A DNA stretch of 64,000 bases. Source: Burkholderiales bacterium PBB2. GTDB lineage: Bacteria; Pseudomonadota; Gammaproteobacteria; Burkholderiales; Burkholderiaceae_C. A program made the translations under genes and the position numbers. Below are positions 50,450-60,986 of this stretch, one piece after another. Position 1 is the first letter of the stretch, and each line of letters opens with the position of its first letter. The notes under the pieces are model-generated. The model had not been told where the DNA came from and did not search any database. It was given only the letters and a program-made list of their open reading frames with translations. The DNA lies in contig NKIM01000026.1 in NCBI GenBank assembly GCA_002255955.1, positions 16,259-80,258 on the forward strand. Direction: 5' to 3'.

Positions 50450-51037
50450 TCAGCGGCTGCGGCTTGACGCTTCCTGCAAGAGATCGTGGGTGCGCTTGAG
50501 TTTGAGCGCCAGGCTGGGCGACGGGGCGGCCATGGCCTCTTGCGCGCGCTGGTAGGCCCGCAAGGCCTGGCGCAGCAGCACATCGCCGAGGTTTTCCTGG
50601 GCCTGGGCGTGGCTGGGCTGCAGGCGCAGGGCCTGTTCCAGCTCATTGCGGGCCCGGTCCAGGTCGCCTTGGCCGGCATGGATGACGGCCAGATTGTTGT
50701 AGGGGTCGGCCAGGTCGGGGAAGTCTTCCGTCAGCTGGATGAAGATCTGCTGGGCGCTGGAAAGCTGGCCCATCTCCATGCGCATCACGCCCAGGGCGAA
50801 GCGCAGTTTCAGCTCGTCAGGGGTTTGCTTCAGAGCCGCTTCCAGCGTGCCTACGGCCTGCTGGCGCTGGCCAGCCAACCACTGGCGCTGGGCGATGTCC
50901 AGCTCGCTGGCCTGGCTCCATGTCGGGGCTAGCAGACTCAGGGTCAGCAGGGCGGTGAAGAGCGGCCGCCGGGCCCGCAGCCGAGGCTGCCGGCGGGGTG
51001 TTGGGAGCAGGGAGGAGGGCAGGTGTTGGTCGGGCAT
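50450..51037 (-). CDS. TPR protein, exported
   Basis: The product of about 195 residues has a basic N terminus, a hydrophobic signal segment (LFTALLTLSLLAPTWSQA) and three to four TPR units, for example QWLAGQRQQAVGTLEAALKQTPDELKLRFALGVM and ADPYNNLAVIHAGQGDLDRARNELEQALRLQP. It probably acts as a periplasmic scaffold. The ATG at 51037 is preferred to a TTG three codons upstream. The gene lies 115 bp upstream of ppiA and may be in the same operon. Partner unknown. Confidence 0.8.
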   Translation of the reverse strand: MPDQHLPSSLLPTPRRQPRLRARRPLFTALLTLSLLAPTWSQASELDIAQRQWLAGQRQQAVGTLEAALKQTPDELKLRFALGVMRMEMGQLSSAQQIFIQLTEDFPDLADPYNNLAVIHAGQGDLDRARNELEQALRLQPSHAQAQENLGDVLLRQALRAYQRAQEAMAAPSPSLALKLKRTHDLLQEASSRSR

Positions 51038-51077
51038 GGGGCGCAAGTGGGGCAGCTTGGCGGGTAAGTGCCAAGAC

Positions 51078-51104
51078 TTGGCTGCAGAACCCTGCCGGTA
51101 TACT
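51078..51104 (+). promoter_or_regulatory. Putative cysS promoter
   Basis: TATACT at 51099-51104 is a good -10; TTGGCT at 51078-51083 is a -35 with a short 15-bp spacer. The cysS start codon is 190 bp further on, so the mRNA would have a long leader. Confidence 0.45.
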
Positions 51105-51293
51105 GAGGCTCATTCTACGGCGCCCGCCCCACAGACGTCTGGCCGGCCTTCGAAGCAGTGTGAGCATCGCTTGAAGCCGAACCGGCCGCAGCCCATGCCT
51201 CATTGCGCTTCGCGGGCCAGCCTGCCGGTCTGACGCCCTCTCGGCAAGTCCGAGGCCAAGCGGCTCGGCGCGTAAATCCTGGCTCAAGCACCC

Positions 51294-52670
51294 ATGTCTC
51301 TTCGCATTTACAACACGCTGACCCGCTCGGTCCAGCCTTTCGCTCCCATCGAACCCGGCCATGTGCGCATGTACGTCTGCGGCATGACGATTTACGACCT
51401 CTGCCATGTGGGCCATGCCCGCATGATGATGGCCTTCGATGTGGTGCAGCGCTGGCTCAAGGCCTCGGGCTACCGCGTGACCTATGTGCGCAACATCACC
51501 GACATCGAGGACAAGATCATCAAGCGCGCGGTCGAGCGCGGCATCAGCATCCGCGCGCTGACCGACGAGATGATCGCCGCCATGCACCGCGACATCGGCG
51601 CCTTGGGCGTCGAGCGCCCGACCCATGAGCCGCGCGCCACCGATTACGTGGGCCAAATGCTGGACCTGATCGGCACGCTCGAAAACAAGGGCTTGGCCTA
51701 CCGTGCCAGCAACGGCGACGTGAACTACGCCGTGCGCAAATTCCCCGGCTACGGCAAGCTCAGCGGCAAGTCGCTGGACGATCTGCGCGCCGGCGAGCGC
51801 GTGGCCGTAGACGACGGCAAGCTCGACGCCCTGGACTTTGTGCTGTGGAAATCCGCCAAGGAGAGCGAGCCCGAGGACGCCAAATGGGCCAGCACCTACG
51901 GCCCGGGCCGCCCCGGCTGGCACATCGAATGCTCGGCCATGTCCTGCGCCTTGCTGGGTGAGCGTTTCGACATCCACGGCGGCGGCATGGACCTGCAGTT
52001 CCCGCACCACGAGAACGAAATCGCTCAGAGCGAGGGCGCGCTGGGCCATTCCTTCGTCAACGTCTGGATGCACAACGGCTTCCTGAATGTGGACAACGAG
52101 AAGATGTCCAAGAGCCTGGGCAACTTCTTCACCATCCAGGATGTGCTGAAGACCTACGACGGCGAAACCCTGCGCTACTTCATGCTGCGCACGCATTACC
52201 GCAGCCCCTTCAATTTCAGCGATGCCAACTTGGACGACGCGCGCGCCGCGCTGCGCCGTCTCTACACCGCGCTCGATGGGCTGGAGGTGCCGGAGCTGGC
52301 TGAGCTGGACTGGAGCGAGCCGCGCGCCGCAGCGTTCCGTGCGGCCATGGACGATGACTTCAACACCCCGGGCGCCCTGGCTGTGTTGTTTGAACTGGCC
52401 AGCGAGGTGAACCGCACGCGCTCGCTGGCGGATGCGGCCTTGCTGAAGAAGCTGGCTGGCACCCTCGGTGTGCTGCAGCAGCCGCCTCGGCAGTACTTGC
52501 AGGCCGGCGCCAGCCTGGATGAAGCCGCCATTCAGGCGCAGATCGAAGCCCGCGCCGCCGCCAAGGCCGCGCGTGATTTCGCCGGTGCGGACCGCATCCG
52601 CGCCGAACTCCTGGCCGCAGGCATTGTCTTGCAGGACTCCGCCGCTGGCACCACCTGGTCGCGAGCCTGA
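51294..52670 (+). CDS. cysS: Cysteinyl-tRNA synthetase
   Basis: The 458-residue product is a class I synthetase. It has the signature HVGHAR (HIGH variant) in [17 protein letters not shown], whose first cysteine is a zinc ligand. Further zinc ligands are in [10 protein letters not shown] and [12 protein letters not shown], and the KMSKS loop is intact. The C-terminal domain ends in an Ala-rich stretch. The length is normal. It leads a plus-strand series cysS-alkA-like-accA-tilS-lysC. Confidence 0.97.
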   Translation: MSLRIYNTLTRSVQPFAPIEPGHVRMYVCGMTIYDLCHVGHARMMMAFDVVQRWLKASGYRVTYVRNITDIEDKIIKRAVERGISIRALTDEMIAAMHRDIGALGVERPTHEPRATDYVGQMLDLIGTLENKGLAYRASNGDVNYAVRKFPGYGKLSGKSLDDLRAGERVAVDDGKLDALDFVLWKSAKESEPEDAKWASTYGPGRPGWHIECSAMSCALLGERFDIHGGGMDLQFPHHENEIAQSEGALGHSFVNVWMHNGFLNVDNEKMSKSLGNFFTIQDVLKTYDGETLRYFMLRTHYRSPFNFSDANLDDARAALRRLYTALDGLEVPELAELDWSEPRAAAFRAAMDDDFNTPGALAVLFELASEVNRTRSLADAALLKKLAGTLGVLQQPPRQYLQAGASLDEAAIQAQIEARAAAKAARDFAGADRIRAELLAAGIVLQDSAAGTTWSRA

Positions 52671-52672
52671 GC

Positions 52673-53326
52673 GTGGTGCGCGTCAATGCAGCCGGGGTGA
52701 CCCCGGACTACTGGGATGAGGCTTGCCGCCATCTCGTCAAGCGCGATCGGGTGCTGAAGAAGCTGATCCCTCAGTGGGGCGAGGCCCGCCTGCAGAGCCG
52801 GGCCGATGCCTTCACCACCCTGGCCCGCTCCATCATCGGCCAGCAGATTTCGGCCAAGTCGGCCCAGGCGTCCTGGGAGAAGTTCGTGGCCTTGCTGCCC
52901 GGTAATGCCGCCAAGATTCAGCCGGCCGCCTTGCTGGCGCAGCCGACCGAGTCGCTGCGCGGCGCGGGTCTGTCGGCCCGCAAGATCGAGTACCTGCGTG
53001 ATCTGGCCCAGCATTTCGAAGACGGCCAGGTCCATGTCAAGCAATGGACGCAGATGGACGACGAAGCCATCATCGACGAGCTGGTGGCCATCCGTGGCAT
53101 CGGTCGCTGGACGGCCGAGATGTTCCTGATCTTCCACCTGACGCGGCCCAATGTGCTGCCGCTGGACGATCCGCGCTTGATCAAGGGCATCAGCGATCTG
53201 TACTTTTCCGGCGAGCCGGTGTCGCGGGCCGAGGCGCGCGAACTGGGTGATGCCTGGGCGCCTTATCGCTCGGTGGCCACATGGTACATTTGGCGCAGCC
53301 TCGATCCGGCCCCGGTGCAGCCCTGA
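52673..53326 (+). CDS. DNA-3-methyladenine glycosylase 2 family protein (AlkA-like)
   Basis: The 217-residue product is a helix-hairpin-helix base-excision glycosylase that removes alkylated bases. The N-terminal helix SIIGQQISAKSAQASWEKF and the HhH-GPD part AIRGIGRWTAEMFLIF are present, and the catalytic aspartate follows in LPLDDPRL. It lacks the N-terminal domain of E. coli AlkA, as short bacterial and archaeal members do. It starts with GTG, 2 bp after cysS. Confidence 0.92.
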   Translation: MVRVNAAGVTPDYWDEACRHLVKRDRVLKKLIPQWGEARLQSRADAFTTLARSIIGQQISAKSAQASWEKFVALLPGNAAKIQPAALLAQPTESLRGAGLSARKIEYLRDLAQHFEDGQVHVKQWTQMDDEAIIDELVAIRGIGRWTAEMFLIFHLTRPNVLPLDDPRLIKGISDLYFSGEPVSRAEARELGDAWAPYRSVATWYIWRSLDPAPVQP

Positions 53327-53403
53327 TTCGCCCGGCTCCTGCCTCCCGTAAAATGGCGGCTTGAGTCGTCTTCGGACCCTCCTCACTGACACGAAATCGC
53401 AGG

Positions 53404-54375
<972 letters not shown>

Positions 54376-54397
54376 TCCCTCCGCGGATTGCGAACAC

Positions 54398-54420
54398 CGG
54401 GCCCCGAGGGGCCCGTTTTT
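54398..54420 (+). terminator. Terminator after accA, within the extended frame of tilS
   Basis: CGGGCCCC / GGGGCCCG with a two-base loop and five T residues lies 19-40 bp before the preferred tilS GTG. Since it overlaps an in-frame 5' extension of tilS, it argues for the later start. Confidence 0.8.
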
Positions 54421-54438
54421 CATGGGCGATGTCTGGCC

Positions 54439-55818
54439 GTGCCGAATCTCAAGCTGAATGTCGATCTGGCCCAGCCCCGGCGCGTGGCCGTGGCCTTCAG
54501 CGGCGGCCGGGATTCGACCGCCTTGTTCCACTGCGTGGCGCGCCAGGCCCAGGTGCTGAATCGCACGCTGGAGGTGCCTGTGCAGGTGCTGGCCCTCCAT
54601 GTCCACCACGGCCTGAGCTCACAAGCCGATGCCTGGCTGCAGCACGGGCAAACGCTGTGCCGGGAATGGGCGGCACAAGGCCTGCCGGTCGAGTTTCATC
54701 ACCGCCGCTTGGTGGGTGAGCCTGCTGCGGGACAGAGCATCGAAGCCTGGGCGCGCGAGGGGCGCTACGCGGCCTTGGCCGCGATGGCGATCGATGCCGG
54801 AGTCACGCTCATCCTCATGGCCCACCACCGGCGCGATCAGGCCGAAACCCTGCTCTTGCAAGCCCTGCGCGGCGGTGGCGTGGCTGGCTTGGCGGGCATG
54901 CCGCGCTTGCAGCAGCGAGCGGGGCACGGTGGCCTGGTTTGGGCCCGACCCTGGTTGCAGCAGGGCCGCGAAGCCATCGAGGCCTATGTCGAATCGCAGG
55001 GCCTGAGCTATGTCGAGGACGACAGCAACAGCGACCCACGTTACAGCCGGAACCGCCTGCGCTTGCAGGTCTGGCCGGCGCTGGCCCAGGCTTTTCCTGC
55101 GGCCGAGCGCAGCCTGGCCCTGGGCGCGCAGTGGGCCCAGCAGGCACTGGCCTTGCAGCGCGAGATGGCCGAGCAGGACCTGCCGGGCTTGCTGAGCCCG
55201 CAAGGCCTGCACCTGCCTGCCTTGCGAGCGCTCAGCCCCGCGCGTGCCAGCAATGCCTTGCGGGCCTGGCTGCATCAGCAAACGGGGCAGGTCGCGTCGG
55301 CCCGTCAGGTCACCGAGCTGCTGGCGCGCGAGGATGTGGAATCGACCCTCAGTTGGCCCTGCGGCCCCGGTGTCTTGCACCTCTACCGTGAGCATCTGAG
55401 CTGGCAGCCAGCGCTGGAGGTGGGGGCGCCCATCGGTGAGGCGAAGCAGCTCGATTTGAGCCGGCCTGGCGTCTATCCGCAGCCCGATTGGGGCGGCGCC
55501 TGGGAGGTCTCGGCCGTGAGCGAGGACGGAGTGCTGGCCGAAAGCCTGGGCCAGGTCTGCATGCGGGCCCGGCTGGGCGGCGAGCAGTTTCAGCGTCAGC
55601 CGCGCGCGGTGGCTCGCAGCCTCAAGAAGGCGTATCAGAGTGCTGCGCTGCCGGCCTGGCATCGCGAGGGGCCGCTCTTGCTGAAGGCCGATACCCAGCA
55701 AGTCTTGTTCGCGCCAGGCCTGGGTGTGGATGCCCGCAGCTGGGCCCCGCAGGGGGTGCCGCAGCTGCAGCTTCGCTGGCTTCGTCTGGGTGAGAGTGAG
55801 CCTGCGCCGGATGCGTAA
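54439..55818 (+). CDS. tilS: tRNA(Ile)-lysidine synthetase
   Basis: The 459-residue product modifies C34 of tRNA-Ile(CAU) to lysidine. The PP-loop SGGRDST lies at about 23-29 (AVAFSGGRDSTALFH). HVHHGLSSQAD and MAHHRRDQAETLLLQALRGGG are further active-site strings, followed by DDSNSDPRYSRNRLR and the C-terminal TilS domain. The start is set at GTG 54439, just ahead of the conserved part; a longer frame to 54388 would include the accA terminator. Confidence 0.9.
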   Translation: MPNLKLNVDLAQPRRVAVAFSGGRDSTALFHCVARQAQVLNRTLEVPVQVLALHVHHGLSSQADAWLQHGQTLCREWAAQGLPVEFHHRRLVGEPAAGQSIEAWAREGRYAALAAMAIDAGVTLILMAHHRRDQAETLLLQALRGGGVAGLAGMPRLQQRAGHGGLVWARPWLQQGREAIEAYVESQGLSYVEDDSNSDPRYSRNRLRLQVWPALAQAFPAAERSLALGAQWAQQALALQREMAEQDLPGLLSPQGLHLPALRALSPARASNALRAWLHQQTGQVASARQVTELLAREDVESTLSWPCGPGVLHLYREHLSWQPALEVGAPIGEAKQLDLSRPGVYPQPDWGGAWEVSAVSEDGVLAESLGQVCMRARLGGEQFQRQPRAVARSLKKAYQSAALPAWHREGPLLLKADTQQVLFAPGLGVDARSWAPQGVPQLQLRWLRLGESEPAPDA

Positions 55819-55853
55819 GCCGGCTCCCGCAGGCCCGGGGGAGGGCGTCATAT

Positions 55854-55876
55854 TGCTGCAATGCAGCAGCTAGAAT
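55854..55876 (+). promoter_or_regulatory. Dyad and -10 element upstream of lysC
   Basis: TGCTGCA-A-TGCAGCA (55854-55868) is a perfect dyad, directly followed by TAGAAT (55871-55876), a likely -10 of lysC. No good -35 is visible, suggesting an activator- or repressor-dependent promoter. Confidence 0.35.
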
Positions 55877-55949
55877 CTTTGGCTGCGACCGCGGCGCACC
55901 CCACCCGACCGGGTTTCCCACCCTTTCCGCGCGTGACGAACTGACCCTT

Positions 55950-57221
55950 ATGGCATTGATTGTTCACAAGTACGGCGGCACCTCGATGGGGTCGACCGAG
56001 CGCATCCGCAATGTCGCCAAACGTGTCGCCAAATGGGCCCGTGCCGGGCATCAGATGGTGGTCGTGCCCTCGGCGATGAGCGGTGAAACCAACCGTCTTC
56101 TGGGCCTGGCCAAAGAGTTGGCGCCCGCCGGCAGCAGCGCCGCGCTGAACCGTGAACTGGACATGATTGCCTCGACCGGCGAGCAGGTCTCGGTGGGCCT
56201 GCTGGCCATTGCCCTGCAGGCCGAGGGCCTGGAGTCGGTCAGCTACACCGGCTGGCAAGTGCCGGTGGCCACCGATTCGTCCTACACCAAGGCCCGCATC
56301 GAAAGCATTGACGACACCCGCGTGCGCGCCGATCTGGCCGCCGGCAAGGTGGTCGTGATCGCCGGCTTCCAGGGCATCGACGAAGAGAACAACATCACCA
56401 CCCTGGGCCGTGGCGGATCGGATACCTCGGCCGTGGCGATCGCTGCGGCCATGAAGGCCGATGAATGCCTGATCTACACCGATGTGGACGGCGTCTACAC
56501 CACCGACCCGCGCATCGTGCCGGAGGCCCGCCGCCTGCACACCATCAGCTTCGAAGAGATGCTGGAGATGGCCTCGCTGGGCTCCAAGATCCTGCAGATC
56601 CGCTCGGTCGAGTTCGCGGGCAAGTACCGTGTGCCGCTGCGCGTGCTGTCCAGCTTCACGCCCTGGGACATCGATATCAACGAGGAAGCCAAGTCCGGCA
56701 CCCTGATCAGTTTTGAAGAGGACGAGAAAATGGAACAAGCCGTCGTGTCGGGCATTGCCTTCAACCGTGACGAAGCCAAGGTGACCCTGCTGGGCGTGCC
56801 GGACAAGCCGGGCATTGCCTTCCAGATCCTGGGCCCGGTGGCCGATGCCAATATTGACATCGACGTCATCATCCAGAACGTCTCGCATGACGGCAAGACC
56901 GACTTCAGCTTCACCGTGCCGCGCAACGATTACGCCCGCACGCTGGAATTGCTGGAGACCAAGGTCGGCCCCGCCACCAATGCCTCCAAGGTGGTCGGTG
57001 ATCCGCGCATTTGCAAGGTCAGCATCGTCGGCATCGGCATGCGCTCGCATGTCGGCGTGGCCTCCAAGATGTTCCGCGCGCTGAGCGAAGAGGGCATCAA
57101 CATCCAGATGATCTCCACCAGCGAGATCAAGACCTCGGTCGTGATCGACGAGAAGTACATGGAGCTGGCCGTGCGCGCGCTGCACAAGGCCTTCGATCTG
57201 GACCAAGACGAAAAATCTTGA
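55950..57221 (+). CDS. lysC: Aspartate kinase
   Basis: The 423-residue product makes aspartyl phosphate, the first step to lysine, methionine and threonine. The N terminus [15 protein letters not shown], the [17 protein letters not shown] segment and [16 protein letters not shown] form the kinase site. Two ACT domains lie in the C-terminal third ([24 protein letters not shown] and [27 protein letters not shown]), and an internal ATG region (MEQAVVSG) could give a separate regulatory chain as in other LysC proteins. Feedback control by lysine/threonine is expected from the ACT domains. Confidence 0.96.
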   Translation: MALIVHKYGGTSMGSTERIRNVAKRVAKWARAGHQMVVVPSAMSGETNRLLGLAKELAPAGSSAALNRELDMIASTGEQVSVGLLAIALQAEGLESVSYTGWQVPVATDSSYTKARIESIDDTRVRADLAAGKVVVIAGFQGIDEENNITTLGRGGSDTSAVAIAAAMKADECLIYTDVDGVYTTDPRIVPEARRLHTISFEEMLEMASLGSKILQIRSVEFAGKYRVPLRVLSSFTPWDIDINEEAKSGTLISFEEDEKMEQAVVSGIAFNRDEAKVTLLGVPDKPGIAFQILGPVADANIDIDVIIQNVSHDGKTDFSFTVPRNDYARTLELLETKVGPATNASKVVGDPRICKVSIVGIGMRSHVGVASKMFRALSEEGINIQMISTSEIKTSVVIDEKYMELAVRALHKAFDLDQDEKS

Positions 57222-57229
57222 AGAAGTTC

Positions 57230-57259
57230 TTGCGAAGCCTGAAATTCTTCGTATAGAAT
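57230..57259 (+). promoter_or_regulatory. Promoter of tRNA-Ser
   Basis: TTGCGA at 57230-57235 and TATAGA at 57252-57257, 16 bp apart, lie 15 bp before the tRNA. The promoter begins directly after the lysC stop. Confidence 0.7.
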
Positions 57260-57272
57260 GCAAGGCTACGCT

Positions 57273-57365
57273 GGAGTCGTGACCGAGTGGCCGAAGGTGC
57301 TCCCCTGCTAAGGGAGTATGTGGGCAAAACCTGCATCGAGAGTTCGAATCTCTCCGACTCCGCCA
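57273..57365 (+). tRNA. tRNA-Ser (anticodon GCU)
   Basis: The acceptor stem GGAGTCG / CGACTCC closes the molecule, with discriminator G and encoded CCA. The anticodon loop CTGCTAA sits in a CTCCC / GGGAG stem, giving anticodon GCU. A long variable arm (TATGTGGGCAAAACCTGCAT) is typical of serine tRNAs, and the T-arm contains GTTCGAATC. Its length is 93 nt. Confidence 0.95.
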
Positions 57366-57414
57366 GCTGAAGTTGGCAGACTGCAAAGTCGAAAACAGAC
57401 GCTGCAAAAATGCG

Positions 57415-57450
57415 AAACCCCTGATGAGCGAGAGCTGATCAGGGGTTTTT
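57415..57450 (+). terminator. Terminator after tRNA-Ser
   Basis: AAACCCCTGAT / ATCAGGGGTTT with a 12-nt loop is followed by T residues. Confidence 0.8.
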
Positions 57451-57522
57451 GCTTTGTGCGCTCGTATTTGCGTCCTCATGTCCTTTCGTCCGGCTGTCCT
57501 CTCGTCCGGATGAACGGTGGGC

Positions 57523-57559
57523 GCAAAAGAAAAGCCCGGCCACCTTGCGGCGCCGGGCT
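57523..57559 (-). terminator. Terminator after the S9 peptidase gene
   Basis: On the minus strand AGCCCGGC / GCCGGGCT with an 11-nt loop is followed by TTTCTTTT. Confidence 0.75.
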
Positions 57560-57576
57560 GCCGTTCGGCTAACGGT

Positions 57577-60500
57577 TTACGGCGACGTGGCGGCCGCAGT
57601 GCCCGTTTTGCCAACGCTTTCAGTGGCCTTGGGCTTGTAGGCCTCCGACACATCGCGCTTGCCGCGTTCCAGCCAGGGCACGGGCTGGTCCATCCAAGCC
57701 GGGCGCGGCGCGTTCAGCAGGTAGTGGTCGAAGAACTCGGCCATGTGCAGGCTGAAGTGCTTGATGTTGTCTCGCTCGCGCAGGCCGTGCTTCTCGCCGT
57801 TGTAGTTGAACCAGTAGGCCTCCTTGCCCAGGCGTCTCAGGGCTGTGAAGAACTCGATGGCCTGGTAGAATGGCACGGCATCGTCCTCATCGTTGTGCAC
57901 GGTGAGGTAGGGCGTTTGCACCTTGTGGATCTGGAAGATGGGCGAGTTCTCCAGATAGAGCTGCGGCTTGTCCCAGGGCGTGGCGCCGATGCGGCTCTGG
58001 CCTTGCTCGTACTGCACCGCGCGGCTGATGCCCGTGCCCCAGCGGATGCCGCCGTAGCCGCTGACCATATTGGCCATGGAGGCGCCGGCTTCCGCCGCGC
58101 GAAACATATTCGTGCGCGTCAGCATGTAGTTGATCTGGTAGGCGCCCCAGCTGTGGCCCTGGATGCCCACGCGCTTGGGGTCGGCATAGCCTTTCTTGAG
58201 CAACTCGCGCACGGCCGGCAGCACCGTGTTCATGGCGCTCTGGCCCGGGTGGCCGACGGTGAACACCACATCGGGGCGCAGCACCAAGTAGCCCTGGCTG
58301 GCATAGCGCGTCGGGTTGATGTTCTGGCCCGGCGCCGGCGCCACATGGTTGTGCAGCTTGTCCGTCATCTTTTCGTAGATGTAGACCATCACCGGGTACT
58401 TCTTGGCCGGGTCGAAGTTCTCGGGCTTGGTCAGCAGGGCTTGCAGCTTCTTGCCGTCGGCGCTGGTGTAGTCCATCAGCTCCTGCGTGCCCCAGAGGTA
58501 GTCGGCCTGCTGCGGGTTGGCCTGGCTGATCTTCTTCGGCGCGGCCAGGGCGGTGTTGCTGGCCCAAAGGTCCGGGAACTCGCTGAAGCTTTGCTGCGTG
58601 TAGAGCAAGGTGTCGGCCTGCTTGGCCTTGATCACCGTGCCCAGCAGCTTGTCGGCATGCAAGAGGCGCTGCGGCTGGCCGCCGGCCAGAGGCAGCTGAT
58701 AGAAGCCGGTGTCGCGCTTGAGCAGGTGGGTGGCGCCCAGCATCAGGCCCGCGGCGGGCAGGGGCTTGTGCTCGGGCTCTTCGCTGTCCAGCACGATCTG
58801 GCGCAGCTGCAGGCCGTTCTTGCGGCCCCAGCCCTGGCTGAGATTGCGAGCGCTCAGGTCACTCAGCTGCACGGCCCAGAGGTCGTAGCGGTCGTAGAGT
58901 ACGACGCTGGCATCACTCTCGGTCCAGCCCGCTGAGCCATACGGTTCGGCCGGCCCGGGCGTGTCTCGCTCTTCGTTGTCGAAGCGCAAGCCGGTGCTCT
59001 TGCTCAGCTTGGAGGTCAGCGCCTGCGCCTGGCCACTGCGCGTCTCCCAGGCCCACCAGCCGCGGTCCTCGACCTGGTAGCCCAGCACATAGCGTCCGGT
59101 CGGCGAAAGCTTGGGCGTGAACTTGAGCTTGCGGGCCAACAGCTTGGCCTCGCCGGTGGCCAGGTCTACGGCATAGGCGTCTTGCTGCTGACCGCGCCAG
59201 GATTCCTCGATCTGATAGGGGCGGTCGTTCAGGCCCAGGGCGATCTGGGCGTTGTCGTTGATCAGCACCGTGGGCAGCTCGGTGCGGGCCAGCTGCACCA
59301 GGCGCGGCGGGCTGTCGCTGCCTGCCGCGGGCAGATGCAGTACGGCGCGGTAGTTGCGCTGGCGCTCCTTGTCGGCCTTGACCTTTTGCACCGATTGCAG
59401 CTCGGGGTCCTTCCAGTGCCAGAGGTCCACCTTGATCGGCTCGGGCGCATCCTTGGGCTCGGCCTTAGGCAGGGGCGCGGTGCCCAGGAACAGGCGCTGG
59501 CCATCCTTGCTGAAGCTCAAGGCCCCATGCTCGCTGGGGCCCCAGCCAGCGGGCTGGCCGGCGGTCTCGGCGCTGGCCACGGCCAGTGCGGTTTTCTGAT
59601 CGGCGCGCCAGAGGAAGAGCTTGAACGGTGTTGGCTCGTCGACCTTGTCCTTCTTGTCGTCCGCCTTGGTGTCTGATTTGGCCTCGCTCTTGTCTTCCGT
59701 CTTGGCCGCCTGCGCTGCCAGATGGTCACGGTTGCTCAGCCAGGCCAGTTGCTGGCCGCTGCGGTCAAAGGCCAGCTGCTTGTAGCTGCCAGCGCCGGCC
59801 AGCAGCGCATGCGGCGTGGCGTTCTCTGCGCTCAGCTCCAGCAGGTAGACGCCTTCGCGCGCTCGCGCCTTGGCGGTGGCGGCGGCATCGGGTTTGCCTG
59901 ACGGTTCTTTCACGCTGACCGCATAGGCGATGCGCTGGCCCGAGCGGGCCCAGACGAAATCGCTGGCCTCTTTGTCGAGGCTCTGCCGCTGGCCGGTGAC
60001 GGCGTTGATCAGCAGCAGCTCGCTGCCGCTGTCCTTCCTTTTGCTGGCGCTGGTGCTGCCCGCGGCGGAGGCGGTCTGGTCGTTGGCCCCGTCAGTCTCA
60101 TCGGTCTTGGCCTTGTTGGTGGCCTCGTCTTTCTTGGCGGCCTCCTTGACCGGCTCCAGCAGCAGGGCGAGGTGGGTGCCGCCTTCTTCTGCCCAGGCGA
60201 AGCGCTTGACGCGCTCCAGACTTTCGGGCTTGCCGCTGCTCAGGTCCAGCCAACCGGCGCCAGGCTTGGGCGCGTCCTCGCCTTTTTTCTTGTCTTTCTT
60301 GGCCTTGTCCAGCTCGGCGCGGCTGGGCTGGATGGCATAGGCGACAAAGCGGCCGTCGGCGCTGAAGACCGGCGCCGTGCCGCGCGGTACGCGCCATTCC
60401 TGGCCGTCGGCCAGGCGGCGCAGCACCAGTTCGCCGTCACTTTCCTGGCCCACCAGGGCGTAGGCCGCCCATTGGCCGTCGCGGCTCAGGGCGGTGCCCT

Positions 60501-60759
60501 GGATGCTGCGCCAGCCGGCATAGGCGGCGTGGTCGATCGCTCGTTTGACGCTGGCCGCTGGCGCAGTCGCGCCCACGGGCGCTGTTTCGGCAGCATGCAG
60601 GGGCAGGCTCAGCAGCCCCAGGCCGGCGCTGGCCAGGCTGATGGCCAGAGGCCAAGCACGCAGATTCGGCTTGAAGCGAGCGTGGCGCGTGGGTGCGCCG
60701 AGCTGAAAGCGGTGCGGGAGGAGGGCGGAGCCCGAAAAACCGGAGAGGGAGCCAGACAT
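57577..60759 (-). CDS. S9 family peptidase (prolyl oligopeptidase superfamily), exported
   Basis: The 1060-residue product has a long basic N terminus and a signal-like segment (about 36-56, ending PLHAAE). A large beta-propeller-like region follows, then a C-terminal alpha/beta-hydrolase domain. The triad is visible as S in GHSWGAYQ, D in NDEDDAVPF and H in NGEKHGL. It resembles dipeptidyl-peptidase/acylaminoacyl-peptidase-type S9 enzymes working on peptides in the periplasm. Three Lys/Asp/Glu/Ala-rich low-complexity insertions interrupt the propeller (KKDKKKGEDAPK, KKDEATNKAKTDETDG and KSEAKSDTKADDKKDK), much longer than usual loops. The gene stands alone with its own terminator. Confidence 0.88.
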   Translation of the reverse strand: MSGSLSGFSGSALLPHRFQLGAPTRHARFKPNLRAWPLAISLASAGLGLLSLPLHAAETAPVGATAPAASVKRAIDHAAYAGWRSIQGTALSRDGQWAAYALVGQESDGELVLRRLADGQEWRVPRGTAPVFSADGRFVAYAIQPSRAELDKAKKDKKKGEDAPKPGAGWLDLSSGKPESLERVKRFAWAEEGGTHLALLLEPVKEAAKKDEATNKAKTDETDGANDQTASAAGSTSASKRKDSGSELLLINAVTGQRQSLDKEASDFVWARSGQRIAYAVSVKEPSGKPDAAATAKARAREGVYLLELSAENATPHALLAGAGSYKQLAFDRSGQQLAWLSNRDHLAAQAAKTEDKSEAKSDTKADDKKDKVDEPTPFKLFLWRADQKTALAVASAETAGQPAGWGPSEHGALSFSKDGQRLFLGTAPLPKAEPKDAPEPIKVDLWHWKDPELQSVQKVKADKERQRNYRAVLHLPAAGSDSPPRLVQLARTELPTVLINDNAQIALGLNDRPYQIEESWRGQQQDAYAVDLATGEAKLLARKLKFTPKLSPTGRYVLGYQVEDRGWWAWETRSGQAQALTSKLSKSTGLRFDNEERDTPGPAEPYGSAGWTESDASVVLYDRYDLWAVQLSDLSARNLSQGWGRKNGLQLRQIVLDSEEPEHKPLPAAGLMLGATHLLKRDTGFYQLPLAGGQPQRLLHADKLLGTVIKAKQADTLLYTQQSFSEFPDLWASNTALAAPKKISQANPQQADYLWGTQELMDYTSADGKKLQALLTKPENFDPAKKYPVMVYIYEKMTDKLHNHVAPAPGQNINPTRYASQGYLVLRPDVVFTVGHPGQSAMNTVLPAVRELLKKGYADPKRVGIQGHSWGAYQINYMLTRTNMFRAAEAGASMANMVSGYGGIRWGTGISRAVQYEQGQSRIGATPWDKPQLYLENSPIFQIHKVQTPYLTVHNDEDDAVPFYQAIEFFTALRRLGKEAYWFNYNGEKHGLRERDNIKHFSLHMAEFFDHYLLNAPRPAWMDQPVPWLERGKRDVSEAYKPKATESVGKTGTAAATSP

Positions 60760-60845
60760 CGCAGCGGCGCCTGTGCAAACAGGCGTGGGGATTCATCAAG
60801 CTGCGCTTTATATCAAGCCCGGGCCTGCGCCTGGATCCGAATGGA

Positions 60846-60986
60846 TCATGCCTCCCAGTCGGCCGCCGAGATTTCGGCCAGTTGCAGGCCCTCGAGATTG
60901 AAGTCGGTCAGCGTCCACCACATCCAGCTGGCCAGGCCACAGGCAGGCAAGAGCAGCAGCAAGGCCAGCCACAGCAGGGCGCTCAT
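60846..60986 (-). CDS. Tiny hydrophobic membrane protein (46 aa), hypothetical
   Basis: The frame begins MSALLWLALLLLLPACGL, forming one strong hydrophobic helix. A Trp-rich SWMWWTLTDFN and an acidic amphipathic end EISAADWEA follow. Its ATG overlaps the TGA of the preceding 74-codon frame (ATGA), the arrangement of a translationally coupled pair. No family was recognised and no ribosome site of its own is seen. Confidence 0.45.
   Translation of the reverse strand: MSALLWLALLLLLPACGLASWMWWTLTDFNLEGLQLAEISAADWEA

Noticed and set aside
57230..57365. tRNA-Ser as the attachment site of another element
   Set aside because: No partial tRNA-Ser repeat and no integrase nearby; the flanking genes are a conserved housekeeping order.
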